Of a stretch of 64,000 nt of DNA, positions 54,030-62,515 are shown piece by piece. A model generated the notes under the pieces. The model made no database searches, was not told the DNA's origin, and saw nothing but the letters and a program-made list of their open reading frames with translations. Within the stretch, counting starts at the first letter, position 1, and the number at the start of each line of letters is the position of its first letter. The stretch lies in contig NZ_CP139992.1 in NCBI RefSeq assembly GCF_034424155.1, forward strand, positions 822,012-886,011, written 5' to 3'. The position numbers and the translations under genes are program-made. Source of the stretch: Hafnia alvei (GTDB taxonomy: Bacteria > Pseudomonadota > Gammaproteobacteria > Enterobacterales > Enterobacteriaceae).

Positions 54030-54560
54030 TCATTTTATTTTCGTATTCGCAGGCATGACAGGCGTAGAAGCATCATCGGATTTATCCTTTTCAGAATGGT
54101 ATTCAAACTGCTCACACATTTTTGGGGCTTTTACGTAGTAAGAGCCTGAAAAGGGACCTTTTTGGCCGCACGAATGATAGTCAGCAAGGGGAATGAATGA
54201 AATATACAGTGACAACGGGAAAGCAAGAACAAATGCGATATAAATATAAGCGCTAATTATATTTAAAAGCTTCCACCATAGCTTTGCAAGGTGAAGTGTT
54301 AAAGGGAAGAATAAAAATAAAAGCACTAATACATCAAAATACCCCATAACAGGAAAATAGATAACTATGAACACATCCCGCCAGCTATAATAAACTGCAT
54401 CTGCTCCGGTGAAGATATCTACTATTGTAATGCCACAAGTATTGGTAAAAAAAATCAATGCTCCGGTAAGCAAAAAAATGGCAAATAAGCATAAAAAAAT
54501 AAATTTCATGCGTTCTTTTAATGTAATTTCTTTCGTTGTCAATTCATTCTTATTGAACAT
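54030..54560 (-). CDS. Candidate immunity membrane protein, tandem copy 5
   Basis: 176 residues from ATG 54560 (MFNKNELTTKEITLKER), overlapping copy 4 by 11 bases. Three hydrophobic helices and the shared tail YHSCGQKGPFSGSYYVK...KMCEQFEYHSEKDKSDD. Unlike the other copies it continues with a short extra tail (ASTPVMPANTKIK), as expected for the last member, which has no following start to overlap. It is more diverged at the N-terminus than copies 2-4. Function is inferred from position after a candidate effector. Confidence 0.8.
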   Translation of the reverse strand: MFNKNELTTKEITLKERMKFIFLCLFAIFLLTGALIFFTNTCGITIVDIFTGADAVYYSWRDVFIVIYFPVMGYFDVLVLLFLFFPLTLHLAKLWWKLLNIISAYIYIAFVLAFPLSLYISFIPLADYHSCGQKGPFSGSYYVKAPKMCEQFEYHSEKDKSDDASTPVMPANTKIK

Positions 54561-55044
54561 TAGATTTATCCTTTTCAGGATGGTATTCAAACAGCTCACA
54601 CATTTTGGGGTCTTTTACGTAGTAAGAGCCTGAAAAGGGACCTTTTTGGCCGCACGAGTGATAGTTCGACAGAGGAAAGAAAGAGACATATAAAGACAAT
54701 GGAAGGGTAAGAATAAATGCGAGTATGATATACCCCCAAACAATTTTTATCGCTTTATGCCATAATTTCGCCAATTGGAGAGTAAAGGGAGTAAGCATAA
54801 GAAGAAATACAAATATATCAAAATACCCCATAATAGGGGAAAATAATAATATAAGAACATCTCGCCAGTCGTAGTAGAACGTCTCAGTCCCTGCAAAAAT
54901 ATCTTTAATTACAACAAAGCTAGTACTGGTGAAAAAAAACAGTGCCCCGGTAAGTATCATAATAGCGAGAAGACATGTGAGAATAAATTTTATTCTTTCT
55001 TTTAATGTCATATCCTTCATTATCAATTCATTCTTTTTGATCAT
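54550..55044 (-). CDS. Candidate immunity membrane protein, tandem copy 4
   Basis: 164 residues from ATG 55044 (MIKKNELIMKDMTLKER); overlaps copy 3 by 17 bases. Three hydrophobic helices at about 18-39, 63-88 and 102-124; C-terminal motif YHSCGQKGPFSGSYYVK, then KMCELFEYHPEKDK with the second Cys. The stretch YIILAFILTLPLSLYVSFFP is shared with copy 2 exactly. Confidence 0.82.
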   Translation of the reverse strand: MIKKNELIMKDMTLKERIKFILTCLLAIMILTGALFFFTSTSFVVIKDIFAGTETFYYDWRDVLILLFSPIMGYFDIFVFLLMLTPFTLQLAKLWHKAIKIVWGYIILAFILTLPLSLYVSFFPLSNYHSCGQKGPFSGSYYVKDPKMCELFEYHPEKDKSNVQ

Positions 55045-55528
55045 TAGATTTATCCTTTTCATAATGGTATTCAAACTGCTCACACATTTTGGGGTCTTTT
55101 ACGTAGTGAACACCTGAAAAGGGACCTTTTTGACCACACGATTCATAAACATTCAGAATATAAACAGAAATCACTATGGATAACGGAATGGCGATAAAGA
55201 AGGCGATAAGACCATACCCCCATACTATATTTATCGCTTTGTGCCACAACTTAGCGAGATTGAAAGTAAATGGTGAAAAAAGAAGCAACAATGCAAATAT
55301 ATCAAAATACCCCGCAACGGGAAGAAAGAGCAATATAAAGACGTCTCTAAAATCGTAGTAGAATGTGTCCGCACCTGTAAAAATACTCACTATGACAACA
55401 CCGCTAGTATTCGTAAAGAAAATGAGTCCCCCAGTGAGCATGGCAATAACAAACAAACCAGCAATATTAAATTTCATTCTTTCTTTTAATGTCATATCCT
55501 TCATTATCAATTCATTCTTATTGATCAT
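55028..55528 (-). CDS. Candidate immunity membrane protein, tandem copy 3
   Basis: 166 residues from ATG 55528 (MINKNELIMKDMTLKER); overlaps copy 2 by 11 bases. Same three-helix plan. The third helix (YGLIAFFIAIPLSIVISVYI) and the tail (YESCGQKGPFSGVHYVKDP) differ from copies 2 and 4, so the copies are related but not recent identical duplicates. Ends NDQKE, slightly longer than copy 2. Confidence 0.82.
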   Translation of the reverse strand: MINKNELIMKDMTLKERMKFNIAGLFVIAMLTGGLIFFTNTSGVVIVSIFTGADTFYYDFRDVFILLFLPVAGYFDIFALLLLFSPFTFNLAKLWHKAINIVWGYGLIAFFIAIPLSIVISVYILNVYESCGQKGPFSGVHYVKDPKMCEQFEYHYEKDKSNDQKE

Positions 55529-56012
55529 TAGATTTATCCTTTTCAGGATGGTATTCAAACTGCTCACACATTTTTGGGGCTTTTACGTAGTAAGCGCCTG
55601 AAAAAGGTCCATTTTGGCCGCACGAGTGATAGTTCGAAAGAGGAAAGAAAGAGACATATAAAGACAATGGAAGGGTAAGAATAAATGCGAGAATGATATA
55701 TCCCCAGACAGCTTTTATCACTTTACACCATAACTTAGTGATACCGACAGTAAAAGGAAGGAACAAAAACAAAAATACCAGTACATCAAAATACCCCATG
55801 ACAGGTAAAGATAATACTGCAAACATATCACGCCAGCTATAGTAGATGGCATCTGCGTTTGCGAAAATATCCCTGATTGCAGCCCCACTCGTACTGGTAA
55901 AAAAAATCAATGCACCAGTAAGTACCATAATTAAAAAAAGACATACAAGAATAAATTTAATTCTTTCTTTTAATATCATATCCTTCATTATCAATTCATT
56001 CTTATTTATCAT
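55518..56012 (-). CDS. Candidate immunity membrane protein, tandem copy 2
   Basis: 164 residues from ATG 56012, which lies inside the end of copy 1 (11-base overlap); the ribosome site AAAAGGA is within the codons for EKDK of the upstream gene, so translation is coupled. Helices at about 18-39, 64-88 and 102-124; tail HSCGQNGPFSGAYYVK (129-144) and KMCEQFEY (147-154). With N-terminus in the cytoplasm and three helices, the tail with its two Cys would face the periplasm, where a disulfide could form. Longer frames starting MSSLN read the upstream gene's tail out of frame and are rejected. Confidence 0.82.
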   Translation of the reverse strand: MINKNELIMKDMILKERIKFILVCLFLIMVLTGALIFFTSTSGAAIRDIFANADAIYYSWRDMFAVLSLPVMGYFDVLVFLFLFLPFTVGITKLWCKVIKAVWGYIILAFILTLPLSLYVSFFPLSNYHSCGQNGPFSGAYYVKAPKMCEQFEYHPEKDKSNDQ

Positions 56013-56505
56013 TAAATTTATCCTTTTCAGGATGATATTCAAACTGCTCACACATTTTTATTTCTTTTACATAATAACTGCCTGAAAAGGGACCCTTTTG
56101 ACCACATGATTCGTAGTTGCCCAATGGGTAAAGTAAAATTATCAGAGATAGTGGAATTGAGAGGAACAACATCAGCCATCCATATACTGCTACAGCCTTC
56201 ATCCCTGTCAGAAGATACTCCAGTAAGTTTCGGGTAACGGGAAAAAACATCATGGCAACAATAAGAATATCAACATAAAAAAATACCGGAAGCCAAATGA
56301 AAAGCGGTATAGTTTTCCAGTTATAGTAAACAACGTCTTTTTTATGTAGTATATCGGCAAGCTCAGAACCGCCGGCTGTAAAGATAAAAACAGTTGCAGC
56401 AGTAGTGCAACTAAATAAAAATAATGCGGTCAGTCTCACTTTTACTGAGATATTTTTCAATGCCCGCCTTGCCATGCGCTCCTGATTTTCTCGTTTTTCA
56501 GACAT
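56002..56505 (-). CDS. Candidate immunity membrane protein, tandem copy 1 (next to the effector)
   Basis: 167 residues from ATG 56505 after AAGGA, 12 bases past the effector stop. The N-terminus (MSEKRENQERMARRALKNIS) and helices differ clearly from copies 2-5, but the tail YESCGQKGPFSGSYYVKEIK then MCEQFEYHPEKDK is the same. Three hydrophobic helices at about 26-47, 67-92 and 105-126. Being nearest to the effector and most distinct, it is the best guess for the cognate immunity protein. I cannot name the family with certainty; small DUF1240-like membrane proteins come to mind but I could not check. Confidence 0.8.
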   Translation of the reverse strand: MSEKRENQERMARRALKNISVKVRLTALFLFSCTTAATVFIFTAGGSELADILHKKDVVYYNWKTIPLFIWLPVFFYVDILIVAMMFFPVTRNLLEYLLTGMKAVAVYGWLMLFLSIPLSLIILLYPLGNYESCGQKGPFSGSYYVKEIKMCEQFEYHPEKDKFNDK

Positions 56506-56517
56506 GACATATCCTTA

Positions 56518-57411
56518 CTAGTGTGTATTCATCAGGCCATATGTAAATGGGTTGGTGTGTTCAAAATTCCATTTTTCTATTTCGGCCTGCGTCCTCATGC
56601 CTTCTCTAATTGCTGAAATTAACTTATCAGATAAATGATACTTACGATCCAGATAATCCAAGCCTTTAGCAATAACAAAACCTACTGCAATCAACAGAAT
56701 TATGCTAACTGCGATGGGGACTGCAATGCTACCCGCTGCCGCAATAGCGGTCCCTATTGCAACCAAAATCTTCGTCACAAATATCGTCACAATAATCTTG
56801 GCAATATCCATCGTGATATTACCAATAAAGGCCGCCACATCATGGTCTGATTTAAAAATGAGTTGAACAGTACGATACGCCAATGAAAACCAAATGCAGA
56901 ATTTGGCACCTTCAAGAATTCCTCCATTAATACCCGCTTTGCCAATACCTAACTCAAGTATTTGAGGCGAGTTAATTTTATATCTTGTCCCCTGGAGAAT
57001 ACGTCGCAACGAGGCATAACCAGTAATTTTGACATAAACCTGTCCACCATACTGATACTGAATGGCTTTAATACCTAATCCCTTTAGCCGATAGACTAGT
57101 TTACCGGCATCAGTATAACTCACGAGCTTTGAGATATTTTTGGCCCCAGCGATGCTGTCCTTAATATTGCCTGCATAGGTGGTGGCAAGAATCACAGGCT
57201 TACTGTTGTCCAAATCCTCAATCACGCTCTGTGCCTCATCCAGAGTCAGTAACATAATATGCGCGGTATTTTTCTCAAAGGCCTCTGCTAGCCCTAGCGT
57301 ATCCAGAATATAAGGATGCTGTGGGATCAACTGGTTGACGGGCACATTGCCGCGTAGGACATCACCGAGATAATCTGCCGCTGATGGATTCTGTTTATTG
57401 AACTCAGACAT
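56518..57411 (-). CDS. Candidate membrane-targeting (pore-forming) T6SS effector
   Basis: 297 residues from ATG 57411, set by GGAGGCAGGA just upstream. No signal peptide. Residues 1-190 are soluble (PSAADYLGDVLRGNVPVNQL, LTLDEAQSVIEDLDNSKPV, VYRLKGLGIKAIQYQYGG). Residues about 199-250 form a long Gly/Ala/Ile/Val-rich stretch (KIIVTIFVTKILVAIGTAIA then AAGSIAVPIAVSIILLIAVG), a helical hairpin like those of pore-forming toxins, followed by a charged tail. It carries no PAAR, VgrG, Rhs or MIX marker that I can see. It lies between tssM and five membrane-protein paralogues with periplasmic tails, a typical effector-immunity layout. Activity is inference. Confidence 0.72.
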   Translation of the reverse strand: MSEFNKQNPSAADYLGDVLRGNVPVNQLIPQHPYILDTLGLAEAFEKNTAHIMLLTLDEAQSVIEDLDNSKPVILATTYAGNIKDSIAGAKNISKLVSYTDAGKLVYRLKGLGIKAIQYQYGGQVYVKITGYASLRRILQGTRYKINSPQILELGIGKAGINGGILEGAKFCIWFSLAYRTVQLIFKSDHDVAAFIGNITMDIAKIIVTIFVTKILVAIGTAIAAAGSIAVPIAVSIILLIAVGFVIAKGLDYLDRKYHLSDKLISAIREGMRTQAEIEKWNFEHTNPFTYGLMNTH

Positions 57412-57546
57412 TCCTGCCTCCATAGATTCGGGAAACAACTATCGTTGGCAAATAACAGAAAGCATCCTGCACTTGCCCCTCCTGCCTCTGTCTGCTGAAA
57501 CTGATCATGATCGCGTCCTGCTCCTCCATCCTCTGGCAACGGCTGT

Positions 57547-60500
57547 TTAGTACAGCGTATCCGGTAACCGGAACTGACTGAACAGTCCGCCGCTGAATGG
57601 GTTATCTTCCATATCGGTATGAACCCGATACACCATCGCGCCGCCATCCACATTGAAGCGCACGATAAAGTTGCCATCCTGTACATCAGTCAGTTGCCCG
57701 GCACCAAACAACCGGAACTGCGCCCACGGCCCGCTGAAGCTGATACTGCGCGGCGCACTGCCGCTGGTGCCAACCAGCGTCAGTTTACTTTCATTGCCTT
57801 CGCGCATGTTGTTCGGCCAGACCAGGTGTGCGGTATAGTTGCGTCCCTGGCTGTAATCAATGAGCTGACCATCAAGATTCAGCACGCTGCGGCGCTTATT
57901 ACCGGAGAGCGATACCGTTTCCACAGCAAACTGTGTTCCCAACCCGTTTTGTTTGCTGAAGAAGATGTTGCGAATTTTCTGCGCAGCATCCAGTTGCCGG
58001 ATAATATCTTCACGGATGATCACGCCGTCATCACCATCGCGACTCAGGTCATTTTCGATAAATAGTTTCAGGTTCTGTTGGTAGAAGGTATCCAGCACAC
58101 CGTCTGGTTTAAAGAAACGTTCGAACGCATCCAGCGACGCATCTTGTTGCGCACGGGAATTAAACGGATAGCTGTTCGCCAGTTGTTCGTTGAACGGTTT
58201 CACTACGCTGTCGCGCCAGTCGATCTCCATGTAATGAACCGCCTCCACCATCACTACATGCCAGGCTTGGTCGGCTAGTTTACCCACCCAGCGGTTAAGC
58301 GGGGCAGGCAGCGTTTTCGCCATCTGGCGAGTGGCGAATATTGGATCGCTACTGTTCTGATCAAGCCGTAGCTGCACCGCTTTTAGCGCCGATTTTCCTG
58401 GAACTGGCGCATTTTGGATGGCCAACAGGTAACGGTGAAGTTCCGTTAACTGCTGATACACAGCCTGTATCGTGTTTTCTTTGTTATTCTGTATCGCCAG
58501 CGTGCTGTTCTCCGGTGCGAACTCATGTCCGAGACGGGTCAGCAGGCGGTAGTCTGGCTCCGCTAACGCTTCCTCACGCTCTTTATCAGAGAGCTTTTCA
58601 GAGAGTACCGCAGGTTGTGTATTGTCCCTCAGAGCTGTCAGCGCCCGCTGTAGCGGCTGGTCGCCACTGATAATCTGCTCCAGCGCGCTGGTCAGTTGCG
58701 CGATGGATTCATAATCACGGACGTTCAGATTATCCATCCCGGCGCGCCAGGTGGCAGTGTAGTCGCTGGTATATTGCTCGGTCAGCTGGCGCTGGATTTC
58801 TGTGCGGTCAGCTTCGCTGTATTTTACGCTTTGCGTCAGATTCAGTACCCATGAATCCATCGCCGTCAGTTCCACCAGCTCATCACGTTGCTTCACAAAA
58901 TAGCTCTGCAAGCCATAACGGGTCAGAAATTGCGGGACGACGAGCTTACTGTCATCAGCGGATGTGAATACCTGATCAAAGGTCGGCCCTATTTGGTCAC
59001 GAAGGTTAAGAGCAGCAGGGAGTACGCCCAGCGCCCGCGCCTTCAGACTCTGATAAACTCGCTGGTAGACGGGCAATTTGCTCAGTTCTTTTTGTGCTGC
59101 TACTACCGGGCTGTCATATGGTGTCCAGCGGCTGATGGCATCCCCATCGCCCGCCGCACGCTCCGCGTGCCAGTCGGTATGTTTCAGCGCATAGTCAAGG
59201 TGCGACATCAGTTGTGCCTGAATATCCTGCTTACCGTGGAATTTGTCGCTCCAACGTTTCGCCATATACTGCTTCACCACCTCATTGTTGCGTCCGCTTT
59301 TATCCTCTAGCATTCTCATGACGCGCAGTACCGCCAGTTTTTCTTCACTTTCCGGCGGCGCGTTGTTCATGTCTTTCACCAGACCGTTAAATAGGGCAGG
59401 CAGGTAGCTCTGTTCCAGCAGTTGCAGGTAAGTCTGTTCCACGTAAGGGCCGACATGTCTCCCCTGATATAACCCCATATCTGACAGGCGACTCCTGTCA
59501 TCCCAGTTTCCATAGGCTAATGTCGCGTCGCGTACCGGATTGAGTAAGGGCAGTTGCAGGTCGCCATAGTCATCCATTCCCTGTGGTGGTTTGATGGCCA
59601 TAAAGGCTTCAGCCTGTTTCAGTACCTGAACCCCAGAGGCATAGTTATTATTGTAATAATGATGCCAGCCGGTGATTAGCAACAATGCCGTCACCCCGCC
59701 AGCGGCAGAAAAAAACGTCAGACGACGACGGCTAGTCATCAGCCAGGTACGGCTTTCTCCGGCCAGATTCGGTTCTGCCAGTAAAGCCTGTGGAAAAAGA
59801 TTGCGGGTAAAGTATGGCGTGGTATCGACCAGCGGCCAGGCCGTCAAGGGGCTGCTGCCCAGCCGGTACTGACGGGCGGCAGACTGCGTAAAAATGTCAT
59901 CTATCTGGCCGCGTTGCAGCGAGGAGGTCAGATACACACCACGCAGCATGACGTCCATATTTTCACCGTCCAGCAAGCCGTCAATCAGCGCCACTAGAGA
60001 CTCCCGGCTCCCCTGCATCTGACGGACAAAGCTGAACAGAGAACTTCGCATATGGCCCTGAGCCAGCAACAGATCCGGTAAGGCCTGGTTCATCCGCTCG
60101 CACCACGACTGCCAGAAGGCAGTAAACTCGCTTCTCCAGTCCTCGTTCTCATGGGCGCGGCGGGTAAAGGTGACGCCGAGGATGGCATCGCGATCTTTTT
60201 TGTCCAAGGACTGAAACAGTGCTGCAAAACCGTGCATCAGATCCAGTCGGGTCAGTACCACATACACCGGTAACTGGCAGTGCAGATGCTGGCGTACATC
60301 CTGCAAATGGCTACGCAATGTTTGTAACAGATGCTCCCGGCGACGTTTGTCGGCGGTCAGCAGATCGGGTAAATCCAGTGTCAGAATGAGTCCGTTAAGT
60401 GGCTGGCGGGCGCGTTTTTCCACTAGCCAGCCGAGGGCGTGTTCCCACAGGCGGCGGTGTAATACGTTTGCATCCGGCTGTTCACAGAGCGAACCATCAA

Positions 60501-61065
60501 TATCAAAAATCACCGCCTGTTTCCCAACATGCGGAGTGATATACAGATGTTGCTCTGCCCCACGAACCGCTTCCGGCCTATAGATAATGTCGGACGGGAA
60601 GCCTTCGCGCAGCAGCGACGTTTTACCACTGCTGGCAGGACCGAGAACCATATACCAGGGCAGTTGCCAGAGGAAACGACGGTTGTCAAGATGGCGCTGC
60701 AGACGCAGCAACCAGCGGTCGAGATAGCGCTGCTGTGCATTCAGCTCAACGCTGAGTGGGTCAACGGCTTCCTCGCGTTGCTGCTTTTGCTGTTTTTCAA
60801 GCTGTTGCAGGCGTTTCATAATCCGAACGGTGAGCCATACCAGGGCGATAAATCCCCACACTGCCGTCGCAAGCCAGCGGTTAACTGATGGTTTCAGCCA
60901 CTGTTCGTCATACAACGACCATGACGGGCCTTTCCACCAGATCCACACCAGCAGAAAGAGCCATGCCAGCACCAGCAGCCAGAAAGCAGAAACTTTAAAC
61001 CGTGGCATTGCTGGTCGCAGAGCAGATTTCAGACCACTGAATAGTCGGGGTGTAGGTAATCTCAC
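57547..61065 (-). CDS. tssM: T6SS membrane complex protein TssM (IcmF/VasK)
   Basis: 1172 residues from GTG 61065, with AGGAG five bases upstream. With TssJ and TssL it forms the trans-envelope complex. Two N-terminal helices (FWLLVLAWLFLLVWIWW and WLATAVWGFIALVWLTVRI), a cytoplasmic NTPase-like domain with Walker A GPASSGKTSLL at about residues 142-152, a third helix (FFSAAGGVTALLLITGWHHY, about 455-474) and a long periplasmic part ending GGAMVYRVHTDMEDNPFSGG and RLPDTLY, which binds TssJ. Its last about 120 bases recur as a decayed copy at 53856-53975. Confidence 0.94.
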   Translation of the reverse strand: MRLPTPRLFSGLKSALRPAMPRFKVSAFWLLVLAWLFLLVWIWWKGPSWSLYDEQWLKPSVNRWLATAVWGFIALVWLTVRIMKRLQQLEKQQKQQREEAVDPLSVELNAQQRYLDRWLLRLQRHLDNRRFLWQLPWYMVLGPASSGKTSLLREGFPSDIIYRPEAVRGAEQHLYITPHVGKQAVIFDIDGSLCEQPDANVLHRRLWEHALGWLVEKRARQPLNGLILTLDLPDLLTADKRRREHLLQTLRSHLQDVRQHLHCQLPVYVVLTRLDLMHGFAALFQSLDKKDRDAILGVTFTRRAHENEDWRSEFTAFWQSWCERMNQALPDLLLAQGHMRSSLFSFVRQMQGSRESLVALIDGLLDGENMDVMLRGVYLTSSLQRGQIDDIFTQSAARQYRLGSSPLTAWPLVDTTPYFTRNLFPQALLAEPNLAGESRTWLMTSRRRLTFFSAAGGVTALLLITGWHHYYNNNYASGVQVLKQAEAFMAIKPPQGMDDYGDLQLPLLNPVRDATLAYGNWDDRSRLSDMGLYQGRHVGPYVEQTYLQLLEQSYLPALFNGLVKDMNNAPPESEEKLAVLRVMRMLEDKSGRNNEVVKQYMAKRWSDKFHGKQDIQAQLMSHLDYALKHTDWHAERAAGDGDAISRWTPYDSPVVAAQKELSKLPVYQRVYQSLKARALGVLPAALNLRDQIGPTFDQVFTSADDSKLVVPQFLTRYGLQSYFVKQRDELVELTAMDSWVLNLTQSVKYSEADRTEIQRQLTEQYTSDYTATWRAGMDNLNVRDYESIAQLTSALEQIISGDQPLQRALTALRDNTQPAVLSEKLSDKEREEALAEPDYRLLTRLGHEFAPENSTLAIQNNKENTIQAVYQQLTELHRYLLAIQNAPVPGKSALKAVQLRLDQNSSDPIFATRQMAKTLPAPLNRWVGKLADQAWHVVMVEAVHYMEIDWRDSVVKPFNEQLANSYPFNSRAQQDASLDAFERFFKPDGVLDTFYQQNLKLFIENDLSRDGDDGVIIREDIIRQLDAAQKIRNIFFSKQNGLGTQFAVETVSLSGNKRRSVLNLDGQLIDYSQGRNYTAHLVWPNNMREGNESKLTLVGTSGSAPRSISFSGPWAQFRLFGAGQLTDVQDGNFIVRFNVDGGAMVYRVHTDMEDNPFSGGLFSQFRLPDTLY

Positions 61066-61083
61066 AAAAACTCCTGTTCTCTT

Positions 61084-62505
61084 TTATTGTGCTGCCGTGA
61101 ATTTCTGTTCAAGCTGCTCAAGCAGGGATGGCTCCCAGTCAGCCAGCCCTATTTGCGAGCCTGTTCTGAACAGCATTCGGTACTGTTGCTGTGCCAGTTT
61201 TTCCATCCCGGACTCTTCCATGAGCTGTGCGCCAAAATACTGTCGGTGAAACTGGTCACGTGGGTCGCCTTCAGGCAGTGAATCTAAATGCCGCAACGCG
61301 GCTTCTAGTCCCTGTTCTTTAAAACAGGTTCTGACAGTCTGTAATTCCTCTCCAGATTGCAGTGGCGATACGGCCTGACTGCCGGAAGATGAGACGGTCA
61401 GCCACTGCTTTGTCTGCTCGCTGATAAAGGGAGTACGGTCGTTGAACAACAGGCCGGTAAGCGCCGGAAGACGCGTCAGAAAGCAGGACAATTCATCACG
61501 AATGGCCTCTGCAACCTGTTTGTAACCAAGGCGCAGAGCGGTCTGTGCGGAGAGGTAATGCCCATCTAGCCAGTAAGGGGCCAGCAGTATACTTTTCTCT
61601 ACTTGGTTCCAGAGCACCATATTCGCACCGCTAAGACGGGCCTGATAATCCGCCACCATATCCGCGGAAACAGCGGCCAGTGGAGTACGACCGTCGCTTT
61701 CAACCTGTGGCGTGCTGGTGATGGTCAGCCACAGTGCGTGACGGCGCAACCGGTAGCCTTGCGGTGAGTCCGGCTGGCGTTCGCATAAAATGGTCGCCAC
61801 TTTTTGCAGCGTATCGCGCCAGGCGGTCTCGTCATGGCTATCGACAGTAACTTGTGGAACCGGGATTTCAGGGGACAGAGTATTTTGCGATACATCGCGT
61901 CCAGCTGTGGCATCGGTCTTCTGCAAAATACCGGCGTTTGCTGTAGTGGGGGATGAGGACGGTGCAACACAATTAAACGCTTGCTGATAAAGGGCAAGCA
62001 GGTCATCCGTTGCTTTCACCAGTTCTGGTACATTATGTGCCAGCCAGCACTGCGCCAGTCTTCCCAGCGCTTTCGGTAGCTCGTCACGTTGCTCTGTCCC
62101 GGCGTTTTCCGCAAATCCGCTAATGCCCGCTTCAAAGCGTTTCATCACCTGCGCGGCAAAACGTTTTTTATGCGCCATATTTTGCGGTGCAGCTACCGTC
62201 CAGTAATGCTCGACGAACAATGCCAGCAGGCGCAGTGCTAGTAATGGATCACCGGTATGTTGCAACGTTCTTAGCAGATGCGTCAGTAGACGGAAGTCTT
62301 TACTCTCTGAGGCCAGAATCGCCAGCCCCCTACGTTGAAGTTCCGGTATATCAAGCTGACTGTGAGTCAGTGAACCCAGCTTGACGATTTCGCCGTCGAT
62401 ATACTCCCATTCTTCGTCATCGTCATTCAGGGCGCTGGCTAGTTTATCTTCCGGAAGATTTTCCAGAAGATGCGAAATCCACACTGCCGGATCGTGTAAA
62501 TCCAT
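61084..62505 (-). CDS. tssA: T6SS protein TssA, VasJ/EvfE type
   Basis: 473 residues from ATG 62505, seven bases after AGGAG; an ATG two codons earlier (62511) is too close to that site. The N-terminal region with GLAILASESKDFRLLTHLLR and DPLLALRLLALFVEHYWTVAAPQNMAHKKR is the ImpA domain; the C-terminal half (SSGSQAVSPLQSGEELQTVR, QFHRQYFGAQLMEESGMEKLAQQQYR) is the VasJ-type helical oligomerisation region. TssA caps and primes tail assembly at the baseplate. Lies 18 bases before tssM. Confidence 0.85.
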   Translation of the reverse strand: MDLHDPAVWISHLLENLPEDKLASALNDDDEEWEYIDGEIVKLGSLTHSQLDIPELQRRGLAILASESKDFRLLTHLLRTLQHTGDPLLALRLLALFVEHYWTVAAPQNMAHKKRFAAQVMKRFEAGISGFAENAGTEQRDELPKALGRLAQCWLAHNVPELVKATDDLLALYQQAFNCVAPSSSPTTANAGILQKTDATAGRDVSQNTLSPEIPVPQVTVDSHDETAWRDTLQKVATILCERQPDSPQGYRLRRHALWLTITSTPQVESDGRTPLAAVSADMVADYQARLSGANMVLWNQVEKSILLAPYWLDGHYLSAQTALRLGYKQVAEAIRDELSCFLTRLPALTGLLFNDRTPFISEQTKQWLTVSSSGSQAVSPLQSGEELQTVRTCFKEQGLEAALRHLDSLPEGDPRDQFHRQYFGAQLMEESGMEKLAQQQYRMLFRTGSQIGLADWEPSLLEQLEQKFTAAQ

Positions 62506-62515
62506 TGCCATTCTC

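Noticed and set aside
54550-56051. Longer starts (MSSLN...) for the tandem immunity-like genes
   Set aside because: They read the upstream gene's conserved tail out of frame; the ATG at MINKNEL or its equivalent has AAGGA at the right distance.
57327-57686. 119-residue minus-strand frame between tssM and the effector
   Set aside because: Most of it is tssM read in another frame; no ribosome site and no hydrophobic or domain pattern.
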